DNA of 64,000 nucleotides from Mesostigma viride (lineage: Eukaryota; Streptophyta; Mesostigmatophyceae; Mesostigmatales; Mesostigmataceae). This document shows positions 49,122 through 61,197 of the stretch, one piece after another. The stretch spans positions 4,059,419 to 4,123,418 of the forward strand of contig RPFO01000448.1 of assembly GCA_009746045.1 (NCBI GenBank), written 5' to 3'. The position numbers and the translations under genes are program-made. The notes below the pieces were generated by a model. It did not search any database, was not told where the DNA came from, and saw nothing but the letters and a program-made list of their open reading frames with translations. Every line of letters starts with the position of its first letter. Position 1 is the stretch's first letter.

Positions 49122-50929
49122 CATTCATACACCCGTTCATTCATGCATGCAGCCGCTCATCATTAACACGCCTCCGTTGGGAAACTCACGGGGTATGAAC
49201 TATGAAACGGGCGGTAAGAAAGGAAGAAGGAGCCGCCTCCCCAACATGCCGCCCGGCAAAGGCAGCGATGGGCCGTCCAGGAGGGAAACACTGCGCTTTG
49301 CCTTGTACGCCGGGGTGCGCAGGCGACGTGCGGGCATTGTCGCGTGTAAATTTGCCTGCCCGCCCCAGTCCTTCTCGGAACGCCTCCCCAGAGCATGCCG
49401 TCATGGTAAGAGCTCTTTTCGCCCGTTGCCGGAATTAGCTTAAACCACAAGAATACGCCGGTTAATGACCAGAAAATGGGGGGTTGTCGACGTTATAAAC
49501 CAGTAGCTGTGGTTTTTCCCGCACCCCGAGCACACTCCGGACGGGGCCAGCAAGCCCCGCCCGCAGGATAAACACCGGGCGATGTTGCTGCGCCCACGGG
49601 AAGTCATATAGCTGCAAGAAAAGACGTAAAAGCGATTAAAAGCACGACATGCAGTGTTGCCCCTGTCAGCGCTCCTATAATTCTCACTTTTTCGCGGAAG
49701 GGGCGTAAAAATCGGAAACGCAAAATTAAGGGAAATCCATCGCTGGGTTTCTTTGAAATGATGTTAGGAACTGGTAGAATGTGTTCATGACCGCCGAGAG
49801 CATGTTTTTCCTGTCTGTGTCTTACCTTGCACACACACGGGTCGGGCCGGTTGGTGTGCAAAACGCCCGCCTGCTGCCCACGTGCCCTCGCTGCAGAAAA
49901 AAAAGAAACTGTTTTTCAGGTTTTTTAATGTACGATACTTTTCCTTATGTAATCAACGTCCGAACAAGCGAAATAACGCCCAAAATGGTTGCGTAATCAG
50001 CTCGCAATAAATTTTCGCGTCACCATAGCCGTGCACACCGAATTTCAGTCAACATTGCACGCGCGCACCGAATTTCGTCAACTTTCGCGCGGGAATTACC
50101 GGGGTGGTACCGGCGCTGCGCCGGACTGATGTGTTGGGGGTAATATTCGCCATAGCCTGGTAAATACAACGTGTATTGAGACAGTATCACGTGACTTTGG
50201 CGGGAAATTTTCACTCGCGCGCGCGCGTAACGAGACAATATGGCTGCTAGCGTGCCGTTATCAAGGAAATTTTGCGTCTCACGGCTTGTAATGGTTCAGA
50301 ATGTTGCTCAGAATGATGATGCGTGATTTTCGTAGGTCAGGGGTGGCCAGATGTATAGCATTGGTAAAATACAGGTAGGACATTACTGCTTTCTTGGTCG
50401 TCAGTACCAGATGAGTAGTGGCATGCCATATTTCGATTTTCTTCTTATGGCCCGGCAGTCTGCGCCAGCCCGAGCACCCAGTTTTGGTACGGGACATCCG
50501 CAGCAGCGTCCCTGTGAATTCGGATGCGTTTATAGGTCATCTTTGCACAGAACATCAACCTGGTAATCATGTCGGATGCATGCATTATGCGGCTATGGCG
50601 GCCTATGCCTGGAAAGCACACAACGGTATGAAAGTGCCAAAAAATGCCCTTATAAGCCCTACAAGGAGCAAATTGAGTCCAAACATGCTAGATATTGGTA
50701 GGCAGCATGTCCATGACACCAGTAAAAGGAATTTGACTTTCCAGAATTTTCCGACATCGGTTGGTCTATTTTTGGCATGTCTATTTTTAGCAACTTTCCA
50801 GATTTTAATACAAACAAATACCATTTGATATGCAAATAAAGAGCTCCTGACCTGGCTGTTTGCATGTAGGCTTATGCTCATGTCTACCAACTGTGCACCA
50901 GGTCCCATGGTCATCTGACCTCATTTGGT
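49122..50929. other. Intergenic, no gene recognised
   Basis: Short frames at 49202-49438 and 49604-49861 lack recognisable motifs. Notable only for E2F-like motifs at 50083 and 50196 and a (GC)n stretch near 50216-50227. Confidence 0.5.
50083..50207. promoter_or_regulatory. Pair of E2F/DP-like binding motifs
   Basis: TTTCGCGCGGGAA at 50083-50095 and TTTGGCGGGAAA at 50196-50207 both fit the E2F consensus TTTSSCGC. They lie in a CpG-rich stretch that could be a promoter, but no adjacent gene was identified. Confidence 0.35.
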
Positions 50930-51420
50930 GACAAACTGCCACCAAATGCTAGCAAAAACGCACCGTTTCACCACATCTCATAGCAGTTTCCATGGAAGAT
51001 GTGTTCAGTCGAGGCTGGAAATTTGCAATCACGTTACACATCATAAATGTAGACATGGCACAAAAAATCAGGTCCATCGTACTGTATTTGGTAACAAAAT
51101 GCCACCAAATGCTAGCAAAAATGCGCGTTTTTCGCGTTTTTTTCACACATTTCATGACAGTTTTCATACAAGATGTGCTCAGTTGGGGCTGGAAACTTGC
51201 AAGCATATTAAATATCATCATTGTAGACATTGCACAAAAATCCAGGTCTGTTGTACTTCATTCATTGACAGCTCGCTAGCAAATGTGAGCAAAAATGTGC
51301 GTTTTTTGCATTTCCGCCACATTTCTTGCAGTTTCCCATGCAAGATGTGCTCAGGTGAGGCTGAAAACAAGCGCCCATGTTAATCATCATGTCATTTCAG
51401 ACATTGCACAAAACTTCAGG
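50930..51420. repeat. 163-bp satellite, three units, related to the 184-bp satellite
   Basis: ACCAAATGCTAGCAAAAA recurs at 50941 and 51104, and a diverged form near 51274. Each unit contains GATGTGCTCAGTTGGGGCTG-like and CACAAAAATCCAGGTC-like blocks. The order of blocks parallels the 184-bp unit. Confidence 0.8.
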
Positions 51421-54400
51421 TCCATCAAGTGTCATTGGGTTCACTGGTCCATGCAACACCTGCCAGTTTCCAGCTAATCACTCAACCTTGGATGCAAAGT
51501 TCTTTAGTAACGGTATGGCCAACTCCCACCAACTGTGTTGCTAACTGTTCAGACCTTGCACAGATAATATAACACAACTTTTGTGACACATAGACAAAGA
51601 TATATGAACATGAACAGTGGCTAGACATGGTTGTATATATGTGCATACGGCCATGCTAAGGCAATTTTCAAGTAGGGGCTTGTTAGACATAAGAACTGCC
51701 AGCTGTCACGTTGGCTAGCATGATCAGTTCAAACCCACAGCATGCACGGTAGTCGCAAACTCAGCTTGGCAATGTAATAATCTAATCATGCCAGGCATCT
51801 CGGCCGTCGGCATGGTTGCGATGTGTTTTGTGCGCCTTGATTCGGTAGCAGCACATCCCTTGGCAACCGGCCCGCCTGACCAAGGTTGCCACACATGGTC
51901 CTCTGCATCACCATGGATGTCCCCATGTCCCTGTCTCTGTTATAGGGGCCCACGTTGCTGGCAACGCAGCTTCCAAGTTGGACTAGATCTCCTCAGCCAG
52001 CGCTGTGGTGCATAGCCAGACAGCTCATACACTGCTCAGTTGCTACCTCGAGGTTGCCGGCTTGAAATGTGCCACCAAAGGACTGCACTTGGCCGCCATC
52101 ATACCTAGCATGAAGAAGCCACTGCACATCCCCGGTGAGCCGCTTGGCCACCATACCGCAGTTGTCTTCAACAGATAGTGCAAGCCCAATGGCCTCTACA
52201 TAGGCACATGCATCGTGCTCATGCTCTTGCTCTGGCCCTTGTCAACATGAGATGCATGCCCATGCATGCTTCACCATGTTTCTCCAAGCCATCCGTGACT
52301 ACTTGCTTCAGATATGTCATTCAACTCCTGCACGTCCTCAGCCAGACTGTCAAACTAGCTGGTGCCCCATCCCTCACTTTGGTGAGGACTGCGATTCTGG
52401 CTAGCAGCTTAGCGATCGTGCGTGGTTGTGCCTGAGTTTCTGGGTGAGTGGCAGTGGCATTGGAGCAAGAGGTGTTGAGCATGTGCGTGTGTCTATCCAC
52501 TTGACAAACAACCCCTCCCAGCCCTGACATTGAGGAGTTTGGCCATGTGCCAGGTTGCCAGAATTCCGCAAACATGCATCATAGGGAAATAAAGGATTGC
52601 TGGTTGTGCACACGACATGAGAAAACAAAACACACATACCTGTCAGGAGGGCAGGCTTGGGTTGCTTCATTGGCGCTGGTTGCAGCGTGCGTAATAATAG
52701 CCCGCCATTGGCTCATTTACCCGTGCCCTTGGCCAGCACGCACAGCCTGAACTGCATGAACTGCATGGATGCGGCCGTCCAGGATGCCCTCTGCTCATCA
52801 TTCAGGGGTATGAAGGCAGCTTGGGTGCTGGTGTGTAAGGCAGCTTGTGCATCGGTGTTTGCCGCCCGGTCCTGTGGCAGCACAGGTAGCTGGCCTAGCC
52901 CGGCCACTGTCCTCTCTCCGCTCTCACGCAATATGCCACCCTCTCCACAAACCATGACAGTTCTCATGTGCATGCATGTCTTAAGATGCTTGTTGAAGGC
53001 AGATGCTTTCAGCTTAGAGACGGTGGGCACGTATACAGTGGGTTTTATGGACTCACAAGCATGTGAAGCCATCGAGCATCCAAGAAAGCCACCAATTGCT
53101 TCTAGGTTTTCCATCAATCTTCGTGGTCAACCATGTCATGCAACATTACTTGCCGTGAGCACAATGCCAATAAATTGCAGCATGTACAACTAGAGCAAAG
53201 CAACAGCTTTGTGATCCATAGCCCTGCCTGCAAATCATTGCCATCGGCGGCAATAGCGCTGCAAGGCTGCCAGCCAGCCCGTAATATCTTGCCCGCAATC
53301 CGTCATGCACCCTCCCTAATATCCGTGTGAAGAATTCCTTGACATCCCTAGCCTCTAAGGTAACCTGTACGTCGCTGATGTGAAGAAAAGGCTCGCCATG
53401 AAACCGTAGCTCGCTATACGATTCATGACGCACCTCCCGTAAGATAAGAAGATGACCAAAAGAGAAACTCCGGAGATGGGGAACTGGTAACATATTCATC
53501 CGTGACAAGGTCAGGGATTCAACAAGGAGTGAATTGGCCCGTAGATTTGAATAAGGGAACATACCGCTCGGAGGTATCCATGTCTGCCGTGCGCTTGATG
53601 TCTGTTTCGCACACCCCGCCGCAGAAACTCGTTCCGGCATTCACCTGCTGACCGCAGTTTGTGCATGTCCAGAGGCTGATAAAAGCCCCAACATCGTGGG
53701 CGTCTTTAGAGTCCACAAAGCCTGCATTAAACATGACGTTCGGGGCAAACGCAGATATATACGAAGTATGGGTCTGCCAAGCCTGACTCAGCCTTGAAAT
53801 TGGTCGGAAATATGCGGTAGCTCAGGAAAAAAAAATTGCAGCGGTAATGAAGAAAGTCGTTCGGTCAAAGTCTTTAGAATTAAAAAATGCATCTTTTATG
53901 ATGGAAACCCCGATCTTAGGGCGCACTTCATCGGGAAAATTTTTTGCTGCGGTCACGTGGGGTCGAGAGAAAATCTGCAACCATTCAGGCACCCACCTAT
54001 GAATGACGCTACATGCTGTTCGATTCCGCAAATTTTATGGCGAAAAAAAAACAGTGGTGGATCGAATAACACCTAAGGAGGATAATCGTAAAATTTCAGC
54101 CTTGATAGTGCCTTTATACACGCTCAGCATCGCCTGCCAGACCGCCATGCCTGTCGCCCGGAATTCGGTCACTTTCGTGCACGCGCACACCAAAAATCGC
54201 ATTTGGCGCCACTTTTCGGGTACCGCTTACGAGGGCAGATTTTGGCGCGGCTCGTACCGTTGTGCATTAGCCAGTGTGAGATATGAGGGTGCCGGCCAGC
54301 AGAACCCGGAAAGGTCGTGATCAAGCCAGGTACGGCAACGTGTTTGCATGTCGTTTGCACGGGAATCTGTCGTTTATACATCCATTTTACATGCACGAGT

Positions 54401-54987
54401 GTATCAGTGCCTCTTGCAGCAGGTTTCCATGCCTGCTGTATGAGTGCTATTAGCCCCAAATCTGCTCAGTTTGTGGTGTTTCTTTGGAGGATGCCATTCC
54501 GTTAGTGCTGGTTTAGCACTTCTTTGTTTCCCAGCACTTTTTACAGTCCTTTGTGGCTGTATACAATGCATAAGTGTGTGGCATTTCATGGATGGCTGCT
54601 TACGCGCGGGTAACCCACACACGTAAGTGAGCGCATTATATAGGTCAGATGGGCTATCCGTGCGGTCTGACCCAAGGAAAGCATGGTGGCACTATCTATT
54701 GACATTGTCCAACCCCAGAATAATTTTTTAGAACCCTCCCTGCAGGGGTAAACTACTAAGGGGATTTCCCTTGCCTGAAAATGATCGTCTTTTGTCCAAC
54801 TTTGGCAGTAAATATCTTGCAAAGCACTGAATGGACTTGGGATATTATTGCATTTTCTGAAAGCCCTTGAAGTGTAGATACTCCTAGCACCTTGGTTGGG
54901 GGTATTTGGAGTTGTGGCCTATGAGTTATGATTTTTTCCATTTTCAGGGGTCTAAAAATGCCAAAAACCCATTCCCGGACTATGGGC
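51421..54987. other. Intergenic, mostly unassigned
   Basis: No confident gene. Coding-like traces on the minus strand around 53150-53740 (below). 54000-54320 has GC-rich TTTGGCGC motifs (54200, 54240) and frames with no recognised family. Confidence 0.45.
53519..53734 (-). CDS. Possible exon with a zinc-ribbon-like motif
   Basis: A 71-codon frame contains ISLWTCTNCGQQVNAGTSFC followed by GGVC, that is Cys-x2-Cys and Cys-x3-Cys pairs 10 residues apart, like a small zinc ribbon. The neighbouring frame (53146-53640) is also long and open. No flanking exons identified; could be chance. Confidence 0.2.
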   Translation of the reverse strand: MFNAGFVDSKDAHDVGAFISLWTCTNCGQQVNAGTSFCGGVCETDIKRTADMDTSERYVPLFKSTGQFTPC

Positions 54988-56186
54988 AACATACAACCTC
55001 CACCACCTCCGCCGTCGCAGCCCAGCTCCAGCGGCAGACGCTTGACCTCCGCGAGGAGGCCGAGCTCGCCAAGCGCAGCCTCAACGCCATACAGTCAAGA
55101 ACTTCGACATGGAAGAAGGTGAGAATTCCGAGAACCTTGCACGTGCGTTTGAGAGCAAAATCCTTGCACGCATGGGCCTTCTTGGTGAGATCAAGCTGAC
55201 CGCCCACCGCCTCCCCCGCGCGCGAGGTAAGGCAGGGGCGCCTCCGCTTCTTCTCGATCATCTTTGAGAGCCCAGCGGACAAGATTTCGTTTCTCAGACG
55301 CCGCAAGCGGCTCGAGAAGACTCACTTCACCGTGGACGACGACTTGACCCTGGCACAGCAACAACGGCGACGGGAGCTATGGCCGACCTACCTCCAGCTC
55401 CGGCAGACCAAGGCGGGCCAGCCGGTGTACTGGAAGGGGGCGGCCATCTACGTCGGCCACAAGCCCTGGCACGCGACCCCCTCGACCACCGCGGCCCCAG
55501 CGACTCCAGAAGCCCCAGCCTAGGGGAATACAGCAGCGGTAGTGTAGAATAGTTAGACAGTGGCCTTGTACATGCCCGCCTACTACAGGCACTGTACCAG
55601 CTGAGGCCTAGCCTTTTTAATCATGTACATGTACACGTGCCTATGATGAGCCCCCCTCCAGATGATGCCTAGCTTTATTTAATTATGCAGTGCCCATGCA
55701 GGGAGTCCCTCCCTGCTGAGAAGCCATGCCCTAGCTTCTGTATAGCTGCATGATGATCTTCCCCCACCTGGCATGCTCCCCCTTAACTGGGCATAGCGTG
55801 ATAGACCATGAGGGTGCAGGTGCCCTGGTGCACCTAGAGCAAGGGTAGCTTACATTCCCACCCTTGCATGAAGTATAGCCTAGAATGTACATATTAAAAG
55901 CATATTAAAAGGAGAACTTTTGCGGATGACTGTAGGTGTAAGTTGGCGATGCCATGGTAACCGGAGACGTCCGTCCTATAGTCAGCAAAATTGGTGCGAG
56001 AGGTCCCCAGTTCGATTCCGGTCGGATTCATTTGCAGATCGCGTTTTCCGCGTTTTCCGCGGCCTGGCACTGAACGCAAAGGTTTTCACCTTTGCGGAGT
56101 GTCTGATCAGAATATTAAAAGCCATATGCCCCTTCTCAGGGATATGTGCTACATTTACTCCCAACGGAGTGATGTTGATAATTAAT
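54988..56186 (+). pseudogene. ORF1-only LINE, copy F (5'-truncated, 3' end complete)
   Basis: Starts at TTSTTSAVAAQLQRQTLDLR, with small frameshifts, and ends QQQRRRELWPTYLQLRQTKA, GQPVYWKGAAIYVGHKPW, PATPEAPA at 55522. The 3' UTR hairpin is GCAGGGAG/CTCCCTGC (55698-55716). The 3' UTR is interrupted by a SINE-like insertion (55901-56111), then resumes with the terminal box (56158-56169) and an ATTA tail. Confidence 0.75.
55891..56121 (+). mobile_element. tRNA-like SINE-type insertion in a LINE 3' UTR
   Basis: ATATTAAAAG is found at 55891-55900, 55902-55911 and 56112-56121, a 10-bp target duplication. The roughly 200-bp insert contains a tRNA-like head (55969-56028): 5' GTCCGTCC and 3' GGTCGGAT pair at seven of eight positions, with an A-box-like TAGTCAGCAAAATTGG and a B box GTTCGATTCC. 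The anticodon arm is too short for a functional tRNA. Confidence 0.65.
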
Positions 56187-56296
56187 TAATTAATGACCCC
56201 CCAACGGAGGCATGTTATAATTTAATAATTTAAAATTTTAATTTAATTTTTAATGCAAACACGCCGCTCCGGCTGCAGTTCGATCCGCCCCCCTGC
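56187..56296 (+). repeat. Truncated ORF2-type LINE terminal box and tail
   Basis: CCCCCCAACGGAGGCATGTT then TAATTTAATAATTTAAAATT and a long AT-rich tail, directly after the tail of copy F. Same ending as 6521-6566. Confidence 0.6.
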
Positions 56297-56762
56297 CTAG
56301 AATTAATTAATTAACTAATTAGACTCGTGCTCCCGTTGGCGGGAGTCACAGAGCATTAACCCCGATGGATGGATGGATGGGTGCAAACAGTCCTACCGGT
56401 CTAATCTATCTACATCGGCTACTTACTGACATCTATCTAACAGCATTCTAACTACAACACCTATCTAGGCAGCCGCACGCTGCCCTAGGGGAGCTATCTG
56501 GTGTGCCTCCCACGGGATTGCACACGCCTAGAATTAATTAATTAATTAATTAGACTCGTGCTCCCGTTGGGGAGTCACGGAGCATTAACCCCGATGGATG
56601 GATGGATGGGTGCAGACATTCCTACCGCGGTCTAATCTATCTACGTTGGCTACATACTACATCTATCTAACAACATTCTAACTACAACATCTATCTAGGC
56701 AGCCGCACGCTGCCCTAGGGGGAGCTATCTAGCGTGCCTCCCGCGGGATTGCACACGCGGGC
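56297..56762 (-). repeat. 231-bp tandem duplication of a B-type LINE 3' end
   Basis: CTAGAATTAATTAATTAA at 56297 and 56528, exactly 231 bp apart; the whole unit, including the reverse B-type hairpin (CTCCCGTTGGCGGGAG near 56330, CTCCCGTTGGGGAG near 56561) and GATGGATGGATGGATGGG, is duplicated with few differences. Confidence 0.85.
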
Positions 56763-57850
56763 GCTTCCCCACTGGCCGGGGGGGGCTCGTTGTCCTCTAT
56801 GACCTGGGCCCACTAATTGGCCTTGTCCATCATCTTCTTCCAAATCACGGAGAGGCCTAGGCCCCCCGTGTCCTCTACTAGCTGTTCTTTGAAGGTGCGG
56901 GCCTTGCGGCGTCTAACATCACTGGGCCCAGCCCACGTCAGGAGGTGCCGGCCAGGCTGGGCTGGTCGCAGTCCTGCGGGGGGGCCACGTGAGGTGTCTA
57001 CCTCAGTTGGTGCGAGCTAGGTGCCCTACTAGCTGCAGGCGGCGTTGCTTAATTGTGCTGGTGATATAGGGCATGCCCTGGTACAGGTCCTCATTGCGGA
57101 CATGAGCAGCATATCCTACTCTGAAAATGGAACGCAGCATGCTGGTGACCGCGCCGTCCAGCTTGCGGGCCAGATCGGCGGTGAGGGTCCACGTCTCGGC
57201 GCCATACGTGAGAACAGGAAGGACGAGGACCTTGAACAGGTCCTGTTTCTCGATCTTGCCCAGGGGCTTGCGCCACAGGGCCCGGTACTGGCGTAAAGCG
57301 TGCCAGGCGAGGGAGATGCGATGGTCCACATCAACCTCGCAGCTACTGAGGGAGCAGGCTGCCCAGCAGCTTAACGCGGTCCCGATACAGGACTCGAGAG
57401 CCGTCTAGGAGATAGAGGGGCGGCGCTGAGGTGGTGAGCCCAACCGCCAGGGCCTCTGTCTTCTTGCTGACCTCAAGCCCCACTGCACGGGCCTCGAGAG
57501 CCAGGCAGTCAAGCCATGTCTGCACGTGCTCAGTGTCCTCGAAGAGGGTGGTGTCGTCTGCGTAAATGATGTCTGCTAGCCGAATCTCCGTGTCCGCACC
57601 GCCATGCCAGAATTTGTTAGCAACCTGCACTCCTGGTTCCCTGCCCACGATGCGGGCAAATCGCTTGCGCGCCTGAATCATTACGTATTCGACAACAATA
57701 ATGAACAGGTAGGGCGACAGCACGCAGCCCTGCCACACACCCTTCTGTAAAGGGCATGGGGGCGTGGTCCCGTAAGAAGTGCGCACCGAAGTACGTGGAC
57801 CCTTCATACAGGTTGCGGATGACAGCAATCAGGGGGCGGGGGCCGGATCC

Positions 57851-60800
57851 TGGATGTGTTGGGACTACCTCGAGAAGACATTGCGCGGTTTCGGATTTGG
57901 GGGCACTTTCACACATGTCACCATCGGTATGATTAAATCGCTCTCATGGACCCTACTCCTAAACGGGCACTTCTCACGCACAGGCACTAGCTCTAGGTCA
58001 CTCCCACAAGGCGACTGCATGTCCCCGCTCCTGTTTCTTCTTGCGCATGCCGGGCTGTTCTTTTTGCACGCTCGCGACAACAGGATCAGGGGCTTCCCCA
58101 TCCAAGGTAAACCGCGAGGTTTGTTCCAAACTGCTTATGTTGATGACACCACTAATGTCTGTACCTCCACTACCGATGTGCATGCTATCATGGAGAATAT
58201 CACGACATACCGCTATGGCCTCTCAACAGCGGTGTAACGTGCAAAAGTCCACGGGGCTGCACATCGGGAGAGGATCCTCCCCCCGCTTATCACTCCCTAA
58301 TCTGCCTGTGACATGGGTCCAGCCAGACGGTCACCACCTATTACACAACTGCCCTATCGGCTGCACTATGGATGGACGTCTTGCTGAACACCCCACCTTT
58401 TTGTATGACAACACAACACACAGTGGCAAACTCACAGGCATGCTCCAAGCGGTGCCCATCAAGATGGGCAGCGGTTCCCCGTCTCAGCCTACGGGGCAGG
58501 GTCCTCATCACCAACCAAATGTTATTCTCCAAAGTGCTCTACTACTGCCAAGGTCACCCACCTAACGAGTACACCACCAAGATCATCCAACGAATCGGCA
58601 GCAATTTGTTTGGAAACAGCAGGGTATCATAACACACACGGTGCCGGGATGGATCGATCGGGACATGTCCTATATGCCATGGGTTCAAGGAGGCTTGGGC
58701 TTACACAATATGGAGTGGCGCTTATGGTCAGTGTACACCAAACAGATCCTAACCGCTTTCATAGGCGTAAACGCACACCCTGGTTGTATGTTGGCACAAG
58801 AAGCTTTCGCCACAACCTATACCCACAACAATGGTACATCATGGCACTTGGGGGCAGCAATATACTTACATGTGCGCTCACTTCGTATAAAGGCTTATCA
58901 TGGTACTGGGCACGTATGTGGAAAGGTTATAAGAAACTAAAACCGGACAGAATTGCTCACCCTACCACGCGGGAAGAGGTGGCACGCCAACCATTATATT
59001 TCAATGATTTGCTGCGCGATAGTGAGCATAATGTGTTTGGTGTTTTAAGCGGCCGCAACCCATATGAGGGCTTTTTGACGGCCAACCCGCCGGTTACGCG
59101 AATCATCGATTTATACGCGGCTGACGGTGACCGATATCGCCTCCTAACATACACGGAAATCAGTGCGTGGATCGCAAACATGCCCAGCCGACCAGCTTGG
59201 GACAACCTTCTACAAGCAATTCCCGCAGGATGGCATATACCCTCATGACAACCCCACGCAAACCCCTACGTACAAGTCGGGGAATGCATGGGTGAGCTAT
59301 TACCCGGATCGCGACACGTCCATACATAAGGGCTATTTGTATTTGCACACTGTCCTCCTGACGGTGGTGCTCGCCATGATTCGGTCGGTTTTCCCCCACG
59401 CGAACATCCGGTCCGAGGATGCGGATGGCGCTGCCTTCTATTCCCCCATGACCACCGGCCTGACATCGTGGTGCTGGACTTTGAGGGGGGTGGCCGGCAT
59501 CTGCTTATTGACGTTTCGGTGGCGCGGCCCTTGGCTCTTAGCCACGTGGCTGGGGCCTCCCTCACGGCAGGTTACACGGCGGACCGGGCGGAGCGGGCCA
59601 AGCTCCTGGCCTACGGCGACGTCGGGCACCATCGTGTGGTGCCCTTTGTCCTGGAGGAGTTTGGGGCCATGGGGCCCCTGACCTCCGCCTTCTTCAAGGA
59701 GTGTTGCCGGCTCCGGGAGGATCGGCTGGACCTGGAGGGCCAGCGGGCCCCATGGTCGGCGCGGACCTGGACGTCATATTGGCGTCAGCGCTTGTCGGTG
59801 GCGCTGACTCGGGCCATGGCTGACATCATGCTCCGCCGTACGCGGGCTGATTTTGCGGTGCAGCAGGGCTATTAGGTTCCTCCCGTTAGGCGTTTCCATT
59901 GGTCTTATCGTAGTATAGAGCTTTGACATGGCTCTGTATATAGGTTTATAGCTGGGCGTTTGCTTTGGTTTGAGTGATTTCACTCTGCTGTAAGTAATTA
60001 TATTTTTAATACATAAGGGCTGCATCGTTGCGGTCGCGTCGACGGGCGTTACCATACAATTGCTCCAGGAGACACCCAACGGTCAAGGACTTCTCGGCAA
60101 ATTGATTACATCGTACGCCTACATTCCAGCATTTCAATGTCACCGCATTCGAGTGGTCCCGTGGTCACTGTCACAGGCGTGCATGTTACCCCTGGACCCC
60201 ACCACAGTGATACGCGACACCACATGGCTACATGTTGGCAAGGGGCGACTGGACACGCTTGCTCTAGACCCGCTAGAATTTGGGTGGGTCCTCACATCTG
60301 GCGGCACCCCCATGACGAAATGCGCGCCTATTCGAGTACACGGCAGACTGGGGATACCGGCTACTTCTACATAAAAATCATAGGATGCACCCGGGTCGCC
60401 TGCGCTGGCACCCCGAGTGGCCGGGCTACACCTGGATCAAGAACATTACCTTGGCAGTTGATCACCCATTGGTTGACAAACGGGCCACCGACGTCCAGCA
60501 CCTGCTTATGCATCGGGCCATCGGGGTCAATTCCCAATTGCACCACCGGTACTCCCACGCGGCGGCATGCTTATGCAACTTTCCAGATGAAACAATTGAG
60601 CACAGATTTCTGGACTGCCAACTCGCAGGGGTTTGGCAATGGCTGCTGGGTATATGGGCCAAGTGGATGGCTATTACAGCTCCCCCCACCACCGTCACAC
60701 TATCTACGGTTATTTTCGGCATCACGGGATTACGGGACGCGAGCCTCACAGCCAACCAGATGGCATGGATATGGCTCCGCACGACGATGCTTCACACCAT

Positions 60801-61197
60801 ATGGCAAGTTCGCAACGAGACCGTATTCACGTTACGTGCCGCGTACACGAGAGGTGCCGTGGTCCGCCGGTTTATCTCATCTTGGAACCTGGCTATGCGT
60901 CGTTACTGGCTCCTGGCGACGGAACAACACAAAGTATGGGACCCGGGCCCTAACAATGACACCCCCAGCCCACTGGAAGTCTTCCATGCACTCATGGGCA
61001 TGAACCAGGTCTTTACACGTATGCCGGATGACGATATATCTACAGTACAATGGCTACCTTGGGCGCAGGGCGCGCCTTATTAATGCGGGCAACCCAATTT
61101 AGGCACAACTAGGCATTTCAGGCTATTTCTGGCATACCTGGTCACCTTAACTGTTATATGGAAATAAACTAACACCCATTTCACCGGAAAACTTGAT
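57851..61197 (+). pseudogene. L1-like LINE, 5'-truncated, inserted into the minus-strand LINE
   Basis: Begins inside the RT domain (WDYLEKTLRGFGFG), then SRSLPQGDCMSPLLFLLAHA and TAYVDDTTNV (YVDD active site). Further frames: GLSWYWARMWKGYKKLKPD, VTRIIDLYAADGDRYRLLTY. The C-terminal frame 60385-61083 carries a reverse-transcriptase zinc-binding motif (LCNFPDETIEHRFLDC, then VWQWLLGIW). Several frameshifts, one further insertion (59335-60021). GGATCC flanks both ends (57845-57850, 61198-61203). No poly(A) at the 3' end. Confidence 0.78.
59322..60021 (+). mobile_element. 674-bp retroelement fragment nested in the L1-like element, 13-bp target duplication
   Basis: ATACATAAGGGCT at 59322-59334 and 60009-60021 is an exact duplication. 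Insert 59335-60008 encodes about 135 residues (VVLDFEGGGRHLLIDVSVAR, AERAKLLAYGDVGHHRVVPF, VLEEFGAMGPLTSAFF) ending with TAG at 59875, then 130 nt of 3' UTR with TGTAA near the end. Removing it rejoins the host frame (DTSIHKG to IVAVASTGVT). The protein resembles the C-terminal domain of other algal retroelement polyproteins; its DVSV motif could belong to a restriction-like nuclease fold. Confidence 0.8.
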
